Shown here: piece after piece, positions 1-8,701 of the stretch
Layout of the letters: every line of letters starts with the position of its first letter
How positions within the stretch are numbered: position 1 is the stretch's first letter
Source: a bacterium
GTDB taxonomy: Bacteria > Zhuqueibacterota > QNDG01 > JAGLOF01
Reading direction: 5' to 3'
Length of the DNA: 64,000 bases
NCBI GenBank assembly: GCA_016934955.1
Contig: JAFGRY010000009.1
Location: 149,496 to 213,495 of the forward strand
Notes under the pieces: model-generated
The model's database searches: none
What the model was told of the DNA's origin: nothing
Seen by the model: the letters and a program-made list of their open reading frames with translations, nothing else
Program-made: the position numbers and the translations under genes

Positions 1-384
1 CTGCTTTCGGACAGAAACATCGCCCGTGTCGTCGACCTGGCGCGGAAGAGCGACGCCGCGCTGTTTTCTCTGGGGACGTTCACATCGGAGTCGATCCTGG
101 TACAGGCGCAGTATTTCGGCAGCCGTGATGTACAAGCGCTGCGGGCCGCTGGAGCAGTGGGTGATATCTGCACGCATCTGGTCACCGCTGACGGCTCGGT
201 CTGCTCACCGGCGCTGGAGGAGCGCACCCTGGGGATCGGGCTCGACGATCTGAAAGAAAAACGGTATTCAATCGCTGTTGCCGGAGGTTCTGAAAAAGGG
301 GAAATCATCCTGGCCGGACTGCGGGGCGGTTATTTCAACGTTCTGGTCACCGATGATTCGACGGCGGCGGTGCTTTTATCTTAA
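1..384 (+). CDS. SorC/DeoR-type sugar-responsive transcriptional regulator, C-terminal part (cut by window edge)
   Basis: The frame is open from base 1 to a TAA at 382-384, so only the last 127 residues are seen. They match the sugar-phosphate-binding domain of SorC-family regulators. Typical are the segment around 'GAVGDICTHLVTADG' (near residue 49) and the closing pattern in which a small-residue stretch ('AGGSEKGEIILAGLRGGY') precedes a short '...VLVTDDSTAAVLL' tail. The N-terminal helix-turn-helix lies outside the window. Family knowledge: these proteins sense a phosphorylated sugar and control the adjacent catabolic operon. The fucosidase gene starts 23 bases downstream on the same strand, so I infer that this regulator controls the fucose operon and may be cotranscribed with it. 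The family is fairly sure; the ligand (fuculose-1-phosphate is a guess) is not. Confidence 0.8.
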   Translation: MLSDRNIARVVDLARKSDAALFSLGTFTSESILVQAQYFGSRDVQALRAAGAVGDICTHLVTADGSVCSPALEERTLGIGLDDLKEKRYSIAVAGGSEKGEIILAGLRGGYFNVLVTDDSTAAVLLS

Positions 385-407
385 CAGCGTACAAAGGGGA
401 GAAGCCA

Positions 408-2456
408 ATGAAGAACTCAGCTAAACAGACTGCAGCGGCCCTGGTGTTCGCCGTGCTGGCGGTGAGTATGCTTGGCGGATGTTTCAACAGGGCCGGGACC
501 GATGACCAGCGCATGGCCTGGTGGCGTGACGCCCGGTTCGGCATGTTCATTCACTGGGGCCTTTACGCGGTGCCGGCGGGTGAGTGGAACGGTGAGACCA
601 CCCACGCGGAATGGATCCGGACCACGGCCCGGATCCCACTGGAGACGTACGACGGCTTCGTCGACCAGTTCAACCCGGTTGATTTCAATGCCGATGCCTG
701 GGTGAAAATGGCCAGGGATGCCGGGATGAAGTATATCGTCATCACCAGCAAGCACCATGACGGATTCTGTCTGTTCGATTCCGACCAGACCGATTTTAAT
801 ATCATGGCAACTCCCTATAAAAAGGACATCATGAAAGCGCTGGCCAGGGCCTGCCGCAAATACCGGGTCAAGATGTGCTGGTACTATTCGATCATGGACT
901 GGCACCATCCCGATTATCTGCCGAGACGGGACTGGGAGAAGGACCGGTCAACGGAAGGCGCGGATTTCGACCGCTACGTCGCATACATGAAGGCCCAGCT
1001 CAAGGAGCTGATCACCAATTACGGCGACATCGGCGTGCTCTGGTTCGACGGAGAATGGGAGCGTACCTGGAACCGGGAATACGGATTCGATCTGTATAAT
1101 TATGTCCGAAGCCTGCAGCCGGACATCATCATCAACAACCGGGTCGGCGCCGGACGTTCGGGCATGGAGGGGATGGACAAAAGCGGCGGGTTCGCGGGCG
1201 ATTTCGGCACTCCGGAACAGCAGATACCGGCAACCGGGCTGCCGGGGGTTGACTGGGAGACCTGCATGACCATGAACGATCACTGGGGCTGGAACAAAAA
1301 CGACAGGAACTGGAAATCCAGCGAGAACCTGATTCGTACACTGGCGGACATCGCTTCCAAAGGAGGCAATTTTCTCCTCAATGTCGGTCCCAAAGCGGAC
1401 GGCACCTTTCCGGAGGAGAGTGTGGAGCGCCTGCGGCGGATCGGTGAGTGGATGCGCGTCAACGGCGAATCCATTTATAAAACCTCGGCCAGCCCGTTCC
1501 GGAATCTGGCCTGGGGCCGCTGCACTCAGAAGAGCGTTGTGGGGGGGACGCGGCTCTACCTGCATGTATTCGACTGGCCCGGGGACGGGAAGCTCGTCGT
1601 TCCCGGTATCTATAACCAGGTGAAAAAAGTGTACCTGCTCACCGATCCCACCCTGGAAGTGAGCGCCGAACGGGGACCGGATGATATCATTCTCACGCTT
1701 CCGTCCACGGCGCCGGATTCCATCAATACGGTTGTTGTCCTCGAGGTGAGAGGCAAAGCGGATATCGACAATCCGCCGCAAATCAGCGCCGATTTCGATG
1801 TCTTCATTGACAAGCTGCCGATCATTCTCTCCACCGACCGGGAACACGTGGTGATCCGATACACGCTTGACGGTGCCGATCCAACATCCCAGTCTCCTCC
1901 TTTTAAAGATGCGATCATGATACGGAAAACCCGCACCCTCGCGACGGCCTGTTTCCGGGACGGGAGGATGGTAAGCGGTGTTGTCCGGCGGGAGTTCCGG
2001 AAAGTGGCTCCGAAACCGGCATTTTCCAAGGAAGCGCTGAAACCGGGCCTGGTCTACCGTTATTTTGAAGGTGACTGGAACGCGCTGCCCTCGTTCCACC
2101 GGCTGCGTCCGGTCAAAACCGGCACCGTCGCCAATTTCAGCCTGGAGAACCGCCGCAGGAACGAATACATGGGATTCGAATACAACGGCTTCATCCGCGT
2201 TCCCCGGGACGGCGTATACGGGTTCTCCACCGATTCGGATGACGGCAGCAGGCTCTACATCGGTGGATATCTGGTGGCGGACAACGATGGACTGCACGGC
2301 CTGCGGGAGCAGGAGGGGATCATCCCCCTGGAAGCAGGCTACCATCCGATCCGGGTCACCTATTTCAACAAAACCGGCGGCTATGACCTCATGGTCAATT
2401 TCCGCAGCAGCGGAAATCCGGGCGTGGCGATTCCGGATTCTCTGCTCTTCAGATAG
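408..2456 (+). CDS. GH29 alpha-L-fucosidase lipoprotein with chitobiase-like and PA14 domains
   Basis: Removes terminal alpha-L-fucose from glycans, probably in the periplasm or at the outer membrane. The start has a purine-rich 'ggggagaa' ribosome site. The N-terminus is a lipoprotein signal with lipobox 'SMLGGC' (Cys about residue 25). Residues about 35-370 carry GH29 signatures: 'FGMFIHWGLYAVPAGEW', 'ITSKHHDGFCLFDSD', 'GVLWFDGEWERTW' with the expected nucleophile Asp214, and 'GGNFLLNVGPKADG'. Residues about 447-530 resemble the chitobiase C-terminal beta domain ('IRYTLDGADPTSQSPP'). Residues about 547-682 are a PA14 carbohydrate-binding domain ('YRYFEGDW', 'GVYGFSTDSDDGSRLYI'). At 682 residues it is longer than a bare GH29 because of these appendages. 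It heads the fucose operon and would supply its substrate. Confidence 0.93.
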   Translation: MKNSAKQTAAALVFAVLAVSMLGGCFNRAGTDDQRMAWWRDARFGMFIHWGLYAVPAGEWNGETTHAEWIRTTARIPLETYDGFVDQFNPVDFNADAWVKMARDAGMKYIVITSKHHDGFCLFDSDQTDFNIMATPYKKDIMKALARACRKYRVKMCWYYSIMDWHHPDYLPRRDWEKDRSTEGADFDRYVAYMKAQLKELITNYGDIGVLWFDGEWERTWNREYGFDLYNYVRSLQPDIIINNRVGAGRSGMEGMDKSGGFAGDFGTPEQQIPATGLPGVDWETCMTMNDHWGWNKNDRNWKSSENLIRTLADIASKGGNFLLNVGPKADGTFPEESVERLRRIGEWMRVNGESIYKTSASPFRNLAWGRCTQKSVVGGTRLYLHVFDWPGDGKLVVPGIYNQVKKVYLLTDPTLEVSAERGPDDIILTLPSTAPDSINTVVVLEVRGKADIDNPPQISADFDVFIDKLPIILSTDREHVVIRYTLDGADPTSQSPPFKDAIMIRKTRTLATACFRDGRMVSGVVRREFRKVAPKPAFSKEALKPGLVYRYFEGDWNALPSFHRLRPVKTGTVANFSLENRRRNEYMGFEYNGFIRVPRDGVYGFSTDSDDGSRLYIGGYLVADNDGLHGLREQEGIIPLEAGYHPIRVTYFNKTGGYDLMVNFRSSGNPGVAIPDSLLFR

Positions 2457-2486
2457 CGATGGTACCGTCACGGTCCGGAGATACGC

Positions 2487-4487
2487 ATGAATAGACTTGC
2501 CGCCGGATATATGGGCCGGCTTCTGCATGTCGACCTGTCGTCCGGCAGGATTACCCGGGAGCCGCTGGCTCCTGAAAGAGCCGAACTTTTTTTCGGGGGG
2601 CGGGGGCTGGGAGCGTCCCTGCTTTTCGACCACTTTCTCGGTCTCCGCGCATCCGGGTCGCATGAGAATCCTTTTCAGGATGTTGATCCGCTATCCCCGG
2701 AGAATGTGATCATCATCTCCACTTCTCCGGCCACCGGCACCCGGATGCCGACGAGCGGGCGCATCCATATGAATTACCGGTCCCCGCTCACCGGCGCCTA
2801 CGGCAGCGCCAACGGCGGCGGCAAGTGGGGAGTCGATTTCAAGAAGAACGGGTATGACGCGCTGATCATCACCGGCAGGGCGGCCGGCCCGGTCTACCTG
2901 TCCGTCACTCCCGAAGGGACGGCCGTGCACGACGCCGCTGATCTGGCCGAACTTGATGCGGTCGACATCCGGAACACCCTGAAACATACATACGGAAACA
3001 GGGCCAGTGTGATGACCATCGGCGCGGGAGGGCGCAGTCTCGTCCGCTTCGCCGCGGTCATGGTCGATACGGGCAAGGCGCTGGGGCGGGGCGGCGGCGG
3101 CGCCGTCTGGGGGTCGAAGAACCTTCTTGCGATCGTCACGCTGTCAGAACCCGCCCGGAAGATCCCCGTGGCCGATCCCGGGGCCTTTGATCCCGGCAAT
3201 CACCAGGGGCCCATGTACCATGTCAGAATGAAACTGGATATGGGGAAGTTCACCAAGCGGGAGGACATGTTCGGCATTCTCGCCTCCATGGGATCCCTGG
3301 GCATCCTGGGGATGGTCAATGCGTTCAAACAGCTCATCCACAACAACATGCGCGACACGCAGCATGTTCCCGAAGCAGTGGAGCAGATAAGCGGCGAGGC
3401 CCTGAGGAACCATTACCGCACCGCCCGGGAGGGCGAGGAACGGATCATCGTGAAAAAGAGCTCCTGCTACAACTGCCCCATTGTCTGCAAACGGGAAACC
3501 ACGCTGCTGGACGGCAGCGACAACGTTATCGAGAAGGGAGAGGGTCCGGAATTTGAATCGACCACCCTCCTGGGCGCCAACCTCTCCATCTACAATCTGC
3601 CGCTGATCGTCAAGGCGAACAATCTGGCCAACCGCTACGGCCTTGACACCATCTCACTGGGGTCGACCATCGCGGCCTTTTTTGAACTCAGCGAATACGT
3701 GGACGGGAAGGGGGAGGGGCTGTCCGATGAAGAGAGACTGCTGCTCACGGATACGGAGGAACTTCGCCGGCAATACGGAACGCCGGGATTCGGCAGAGAG
3801 GATCTGCTGCTGCCGCTGATCCATCTCACCGGTACGCGGGAAGGAATCGGCAACCGGCTCGCGGAGGGATCGTTTCGCCTGTGCCGGCGGTACGGCCACC
3901 CGGAATTCTCCATGAGCGTGAAAAAGCTGGAAATGCCGGCATACGATCCCCGCACCTCCTACAGTCAGGCGCTCTGTTATGAGATGAACAACCGGGGCGG
4001 AGGCCATCTCGAAGGCGGGTACACGGCGCCCCACGCCTACTGCGCCGGGTACGCGGAATGGCCGGCACAGAGGATCGAAGGGACAGCGCTGATCTCCAAG
4101 AACGCGGCATTAAAGAATACGACTCTGGATATCATCGGTGCCTGCGCCTACGGATCCTTCACCCTGGGCCTGGATGAATACGCGGGTCTCATCAACGGCG
4201 TCACCGGGCTCGCCTTCAATTCAGGATCGCTGAAGCGTCTCGCGCACAGAGTGCTGACCCTGGAGCGGCTGTTCAATATCGCCTGCGGCCTGAGCGCGGA
4301 TGACGACTGGCTGCCCGGGCGTTTCTACACGGAAGCCATCACCACCGGTGAGGGCTCGGTCGTCTGCAGCAGAGAGGGATTCGGGCAGATGCACCGGGAA
4401 TTTTACGCGGCCATGGGCTGGGATGCGGAAGGCAACCCGCTGCCTGAGACCCTGGCCGCGCTGGGATTGAACGCGTACCGGCGCTGA
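2487..4487 (+). CDS. Aldehyde:ferredoxin oxidoreductase family protein (tungsto/molybdo-pterin enzyme)
   Basis: Members oxidise aldehydes to carboxylates with ferredoxin as acceptor, using a bis-pterin W or Mo cofactor and one [4Fe-4S] cluster. The N-terminus matches the AOR first domain ('LLHVDLSSGRITREPL', 'FFGGRGLGASLLF', 'TGTRMPTSGRIHMNYRSPLTG'). The cluster ligands are Cys327, Cys330 and Cys334 in 'SSCYNCPIVCKRE', and Cys553 in 'IIGACAYGSF'. Length (666 aa) is slightly above the usual 600-620. It lies 30 bases after the fucosidase and 41 bases before the aldolase. Fucose breakdown produces L-lactaldehyde and LutABC downstream consumes lactate, so I infer it is a lactaldehyde:ferredoxin oxidoreductase replacing the usual NAD-dependent AldA. 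Family certain; substrate inferred. A dedicated maturation gene is not seen. Confidence 0.9.
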   Translation: MNRLAAGYMGRLLHVDLSSGRITREPLAPERAELFFGGRGLGASLLFDHFLGLRASGSHENPFQDVDPLSPENVIIISTSPATGTRMPTSGRIHMNYRSPLTGAYGSANGGGKWGVDFKKNGYDALIITGRAAGPVYLSVTPEGTAVHDAADLAELDAVDIRNTLKHTYGNRASVMTIGAGGRSLVRFAAVMVDTGKALGRGGGGAVWGSKNLLAIVTLSEPARKIPVADPGAFDPGNHQGPMYHVRMKLDMGKFTKREDMFGILASMGSLGILGMVNAFKQLIHNNMRDTQHVPEAVEQISGEALRNHYRTAREGEERIIVKKSSCYNCPIVCKRETTLLDGSDNVIEKGEGPEFESTTLLGANLSIYNLPLIVKANNLANRYGLDTISLGSTIAAFFELSEYVDGKGEGLSDEERLLLTDTEELRRQYGTPGFGREDLLLPLIHLTGTREGIGNRLAEGSFRLCRRYGHPEFSMSVKKLEMPAYDPRTSYSQALCYEMNNRGGGHLEGGYTAPHAYCAGYAEWPAQRIEGTALISKNAALKNTTLDIIGACAYGSFTLGLDEYAGLINGVTGLAFNSGSLKRLAHRVLTLERLFNIACGLSADDDWLPGRFYTEAITTGEGSVVCSREGFGQMHREFYAAMGWDAEGNPLPETLAALGLNAYRR

Positions 4488-4528
4488 TGTACGCGGCGCC
4501 GAATCAGATGTAAACGACAGGACCACAC

Positions 4529-5935
4529 GTGAGCACAGCCAGTTTTGACACGATCTACACCCGGCTGCGGGCAGCGGGAGCCGCCATCGGCACGATCAAC
4601 GGGAACAATACGCACAGCGGCAATCTCTCGATGCGCGATCCCGCGGAGCGGGACCGCTTCTATATTACGGCCAGCGGCTCCATGTGCGGGGCGCTCATTC
4701 CCCAGGATATCGTGCCGCTCAGTTTCACGGATGTGCGCTGGGGAGACGGACGGGCCTCCACGGAATCGACAATCCATCGCAGGGTGCTGTCGCTGCCGGG
4801 AGTGAATGCGGTGATCCACGCGCATTTTTTCAATACCACCGTGGTCTCATTCGATACGCGGAAACGGGAGCTCTTTTTGCGCTACCTGGGCAGCGATGAA
4901 AAGGAGAGGGAGGAATTTCTCTTCCTTCCCGTCGATTATTACGGCAGCAGCTGCGTCGGCGCCGTCCGTGTCGGGACCTACCTGCAGCCGGTGGGCAGCG
5001 CCGAGATGGAGGAACGGATTCCCCGCTATCTGACGGACGATACGCTGACCATCGTGCGCGGACACGGCTCCTTTGTGCGGGGAGCGTCTGTGGAAGAGGC
5101 CCTGCACCTGATGTGCACGCTTGAGATCAGCGCCGGCATCGCCGTCCACCTCGTCAGGCGGGGGATCGATCCGCACCCGCTTCAGGAGTTTTTCCGGTCC
5201 CCGGGTGCGGGAGGGCACAAGGCGGCGCCTCTGCCGCGGTTCCGGGATCTCGACGTTTCCCGCTGTGATGTGTCGGACCCGACGGTGATCGAGGATTTCC
5301 GCCAGCGGCTGATCTACAATTTCAACAACTCCCTCAGCGGTTTCGGAACGGGGTCCATGAGCCAGAAGATCTCCGCCGACACGATGATCTACTGCCCCAT
5401 GGCGGCCTGTCCCCCGGGGTACGATGTTCCCCTTTACCGGTTGTCAACGGCCGCGGATGAGGGCGATGCTGCGGACCTGGCCATCCACAAACTGATCTAC
5501 CGCCACACCCATCAGAACACCTGCATGATTACGGTCAGCCCCATGGCAGTGGCCGAGGCGATGGCGGTGATGGCCGATGAGTGGGGAGCCGAAGCAGTCC
5601 TCGATGAGCAGGGACGGGTGCCCTACGGAAAGGATCGTCATCCCGTGATCAAACCCATCGACGCCGAGGCGATTTATCTGAATCCCCGGGTGGGGCTGAC
5701 CTCCTTCTCGGTTATCGGGGACCTGTCCGGGGACAATCCGATCCTGAACATGCTGCACTGGTACAAGGGATGCTGCGCGGTGGCCGGCTTCGGCATCATT
5801 TCCACCGGTGATACGACCCTGGAGCAGGCGGCCCACAACGCGGCCTCGGCCGAGCGCATCGCCCGGTTCCGCACCGATGTGTATATCAACAGCAAGATCG
5901 CCGGCGGCCCGCCGGTTGCTGACTTTGAACCGTGA
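4529..5935 (+). CDS. Tandem-domain class II aldolase/adducin protein, probable L-fuculose-1-phosphate aldolase
   Basis: Expected to split L-fuculose-1-phosphate into dihydroxyacetone phosphate and L-lactaldehyde. The start is GTG. Domain 1 (about residues 5-200) has the zinc-aldolase set: 'NNTHSGNLSMRD', 'ITASGSMCG', Glu79, the His97-x-His99 pair in 'AVIHAHF', and a third His in 'IVRGHGSFVRG'. Domain 2 (about residues 250-460) repeats the fold ('NNSLSGFGTGSMSQKI', 'EGDAADLAIHKLIY', 'GDTTLEQAAHNAASAERI'). It has 'CMITVSP' where HxH should be and 'GFGIISTG' where the third His should be, so it is probably inactive or structural. Single-domain FucA is about 215 aa; this 468-aa form is a duplication or fusion. 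It sits between the oxidoreductase and the GH92 gene. The exact substrate is inferred from the operon. Confidence 0.82.
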   Translation: MSTASFDTIYTRLRAAGAAIGTINGNNTHSGNLSMRDPAERDRFYITASGSMCGALIPQDIVPLSFTDVRWGDGRASTESTIHRRVLSLPGVNAVIHAHFFNTTVVSFDTRKRELFLRYLGSDEKEREEFLFLPVDYYGSSCVGAVRVGTYLQPVGSAEMEERIPRYLTDDTLTIVRGHGSFVRGASVEEALHLMCTLEISAGIAVHLVRRGIDPHPLQEFFRSPGAGGHKAAPLPRFRDLDVSRCDVSDPTVIEDFRQRLIYNFNNSLSGFGTGSMSQKISADTMIYCPMAACPPGYDVPLYRLSTAADEGDAADLAIHKLIYRHTHQNTCMITVSPMAVAEAMAVMADEWGAEAVLDEQGRVPYGKDRHPVIKPIDAEAIYLNPRVGLTSFSVIGDLSGDNPILNMLHWYKGCCAVAGFGIISTGDTTLEQAAHNAASAERIARFRTDVYINSKIAGGPPVADFEP

Positions 5936-6039
5936 GTTACCGTCCGAAGCGGGCGCGCGGGTATTATCGCGCTCAATCCCGAAGTGTCCCCGGACATGAT
6001 ATAAGAACAATGTCATCTGAGAGTTCTCCGGAGGCGACG

Positions 6040-8385
6040 ATGCATAGATCCCCGATCCCGATAGTTCTGCTGCTTGCGCTGATTGCACCGGTCATGAGCA
6101 TGGCTCAGCAGCCGGTCGATTTTGTCGATCCCTTTATCGGCACCGACGATATGGGGCACATGTATCCCGGAGCCAGCGCCCCCTTCGGCATGGTGCAGCT
6201 GAGCCCGGAAACCGACACGCTGCTCTACAGTTACGGACAGGGATACAATCCCGGCGTCTACCGCTACTGCAGCGGCTATCAGTATGCCGACAGTACCATT
6301 GTCGGGTTCTCCCACACCCATTTCAACGGCACCGGCCACTCCGATCTCGGTGATTTTCTTCTCATGCCGACGGTCGGTCCGCTGCTCATGAATCCCGGTA
6401 CCGGCGACCGCCCCGAAAGCGGCTACCGCTCCCGTTTTTCCCATGACCGGGAGGACGCGTCCCCCGGCTACTACCGGGTCATGCTGGACGATTACAGTAT
6501 CCTGGCCGAGCTGACCGCCACGGAGCGGACCGGATTTCACCGGTACACATTTCCCGCCTCGGACGCGGCCCATCTCATTCTCGATCTTACTTCCGGCATT
6601 TACAATTACGACGGCAAGGTGATCTGGGCCTCCCTGCGGGTGGAGAACGACACACTCGTCACCGGATTCCGGCAGACCCGGGGCTGGGCCAGGACCCGCT
6701 ACCTCTATTTCGCCATGACCCTGTCCAAACCGATCGCCTCCTACGAGCTGCTCAACGACGAGCGGCCGGTGTACGGGGGGTTCTGGAGAAAGTTCGACCA
6801 GTCGGACAACTTCCCCCAGCGGGAAGGGAAAAAGGTCAGGGCCCATTTCGATTTCTCTACCGCCGTCGGCGAAACGATCAAGGTGAAAGTCGCCCTCTCC
6901 GCCGTCTCAACGGCGAACGCCCTGGAAAATCTGCGCAGCGAGATCCCCGGCTGGGATTTCGACGCCGTGCACGGCCGGGTGCGAAGCCACTGGAACCGGG
7001 AGCTATCCCGGGTAATGGTCCAGGCGGAACCGGCGACGAAGACCAATTTCTATACCGCCCTTTACCATACGTTCCTCAGCCCCGTCGTCTATTCCGATGT
7101 CAACGGCGAGTACCGGGGGCTCGATCAGAATATTCACCGGGCGGACGGATTTACCAACTACACCATTTTTTCCCTCTGGGACACCTACCGGGCCCTTCAT
7201 CCCCTCTTTACCATTCTGCAGCAGCGGCGCACCGGCGACATGATCCGGTCCATGCTCGCCCACTATGAGGAGAGCGTCCATCACATCCTTCCGGTCTGGT
7301 CCCACTACAGCAACGAAAACTGGTGCATGATCGGCTACCACGCGGTGCCGGTGATTGCTGACGCCCTTCTCAAGGGAATAGGCGGATATGACACCGGGAA
7401 GGCCTTCACCGCCATGAAGGCAAGCGCGGATTACGACATCTATGACGGCATAGGGTACTACAAACAGTACGGATACGTCCCGGAAGATCTCAATTCAAAC
7501 TCCGCATCCAAAACCCTTGAATACGCGTATGATGATTTTACCATCGCTCAGGCGGCGAAGCGCCTTGGACGAACAGATGATTATAAGAGGTTTATCCGCA
7601 GAGCGGCAAACTACAGAAACATCTTCGATCCGGAGACGGGATTTCTGAGAGCGCGGCTGTCCGACGGGAGCTTCAAGGACGGGTTCGATCCCATGAACAC
7701 CCACGGACAGGGGTATATCGAGGGCAACGCCTGGAACTACTCTCTCTATGTGCCCCACGATATCGCCGGATTCATGGAGCTGATCGGCGGCGCCGGGAAA
7801 CTTGTTGAGTGGCTCGACGGCCTCTTCGTGATGGACGTCGCCGATGCATCCATTGCAGGCAACGAGGACATCACCAGGGCGGGGATGATCGGCAATTACG
7901 TGCACGGGAACGAGCCCAGCCATCATGTCCCCTACATGTACAACTATGCCGGCATGCCCTGGAAAACCCAGGAGCGTGTGCATCAAATCATGACCGGCAT
8001 GTACAAAGCGCGGCCGGACGGCCTCTGCGGCAACGACGACTGCGGCCAGATGTCGGCCTGGTATGTGTTCAGCGCTCTGGGATTCTACCCCGTCTGTCCC
8101 GGGGACGGAGTGTACGTAATCGGTTCTCCCTGTGTGGAGCGGGCCGAGATCGCGCTGGAAAACGGCCGCAGATTTATCATGAAGGCCGAATATCTGTCCG
8201 GTGACCGCATCTATATTCAATCGGTGACCCTGAACGGCCGGCCGCTGAATCGAAGCTGGATATCCCATGAGGAGGTTATCGGCGGCGGCAGGCTCGTGTG
8301 TATCATGGGCGACACGCCGAACCGGGATTGGGCCGCGGAACCGGAAGAGGTGCCGCCGTCCATGAGCCGTGACCCCAAAGACTGA
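6040..8385 (+). CDS. GH92 alpha-1,2-mannosidase, secreted
   Basis: Calcium-dependent exo-alpha-mannosidase of the GH92 type, trimming mannose from N-glycans or mannans. The frame opens further upstream, but the ATG at 6040 has a GGAGG at 6030-6034 and begins directly with a signal peptide ('PIVLLLALIAPVMSMAQQ'), so I take it; this gives 781 aa, normal for the family. Signatures are 'DFVDPFIGTDDMGHMYPG', 'APFGMVQLSPETD' and 'SHTHFNGTGHSDLGD' near the N-terminus, 'IFSLWDTYRALHPLFT' mid-protein, 'YVHGNEPSHHVPYMYN' and 'CGNDDCGQMSAWYVFSALGF' near the C-terminus. The gene lies inside the fucose operon, which suggests that the natural substrate is a glycan bearing both fucose and mannose. A GH38 mannosidase is encoded 18 kb downstream. 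Confidence 0.93.
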   Translation: MHRSPIPIVLLLALIAPVMSMAQQPVDFVDPFIGTDDMGHMYPGASAPFGMVQLSPETDTLLYSYGQGYNPGVYRYCSGYQYADSTIVGFSHTHFNGTGHSDLGDFLLMPTVGPLLMNPGTGDRPESGYRSRFSHDREDASPGYYRVMLDDYSILAELTATERTGFHRYTFPASDAAHLILDLTSGIYNYDGKVIWASLRVENDTLVTGFRQTRGWARTRYLYFAMTLSKPIASYELLNDERPVYGGFWRKFDQSDNFPQREGKKVRAHFDFSTAVGETIKVKVALSAVSTANALENLRSEIPGWDFDAVHGRVRSHWNRELSRVMVQAEPATKTNFYTALYHTFLSPVVYSDVNGEYRGLDQNIHRADGFTNYTIFSLWDTYRALHPLFTILQQRRTGDMIRSMLAHYEESVHHILPVWSHYSNENWCMIGYHAVPVIADALLKGIGGYDTGKAFTAMKASADYDIYDGIGYYKQYGYVPEDLNSNSASKTLEYAYDDFTIAQAAKRLGRTDDYKRFIRRAANYRNIFDPETGFLRARLSDGSFKDGFDPMNTHGQGYIEGNAWNYSLYVPHDIAGFMELIGGAGKLVEWLDGLFVMDVADASIAGNEDITRAGMIGNYVHGNEPSHHVPYMYNYAGMPWKTQERVHQIMTGMYKARPDGLCGNDDCGQMSAWYVFSALGFYPVCPGDGVYVIGSPCVERAEIALENGRRFIMKAEYLSGDRIYIQSVTLNGRPLNRSWISHEEVIGGGRLVCIMGDTPNRDWAAEPEEVPPSMSRDPKD

Positions 8386-8409
8386 CATGTCAATGTAAAG
8401 GAGGAACCG

Positions 8410-8682
8410 GTGGATTTCAAAGTTTTTCTCACCGTTTTTATTACCGTTTTTATTGCGGAGCTCGGTGACAAGACACAATTGGCTACCATGCTCTTTGCGG
8501 CGGACCGCGATGCGAGCAAAATGACCGTGTTTCTGGGGGCATCCTTCGCGCTGGTGCTGAGCAGCGCCATCGGCGTTGCCGCAGGTCTGATTATCACCAG
8601 GTATATCAGCGAGCGGATGCTCAACTATCTGGCCGGAGCGGGGTTCGTACTCATCGGCCTCTGGACAATCATTAAAGCGTAA
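8410..8682 (+). CDS. GDT1/TMEM165/UPF0016 family half-size cation transporter
   Basis: A 90-residue membrane protein with about three hydrophobic segments (residues 3-20, 37-57 and 68-88) and the family motif '[10 protein letters not shown]' (ExGDKT) at residues 16-25. UPF0016 proteins exchange Mn2+ or Ca2+. Most carry two copies of this unit in one chain; single-unit genes like this one are thought to form dimers. The start is GTG at 8410, with AAAGGAGG at 8397-8404. It is 24 bases after GH92 and 19 before L-fucose isomerase. The GH92 enzyme needs calcium and FucI needs manganese, so a metal-homeostasis role beside them is a reasonable inference, but the sequence alone does not give the ion or direction. 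Confidence 0.85.
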   Translation: MDFKVFLTVFITVFIAELGDKTQLATMLFAADRDASKMTVFLGASFALVLSSAIGVAAGLIITRYISERMLNYLAGAGFVLIGLWTIIKA

Positions 8683-8701
8683 TGTATTACAAGGAGATGT
8701 T

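Noticed and set aside
948..2663. 571-codon open frame on the minus strand across the fucosidase gene
   Set aside because: It is antisense to an unmistakable GH29 gene and has no protein-family look; long antisense frames are common in GC-rich coding DNA.
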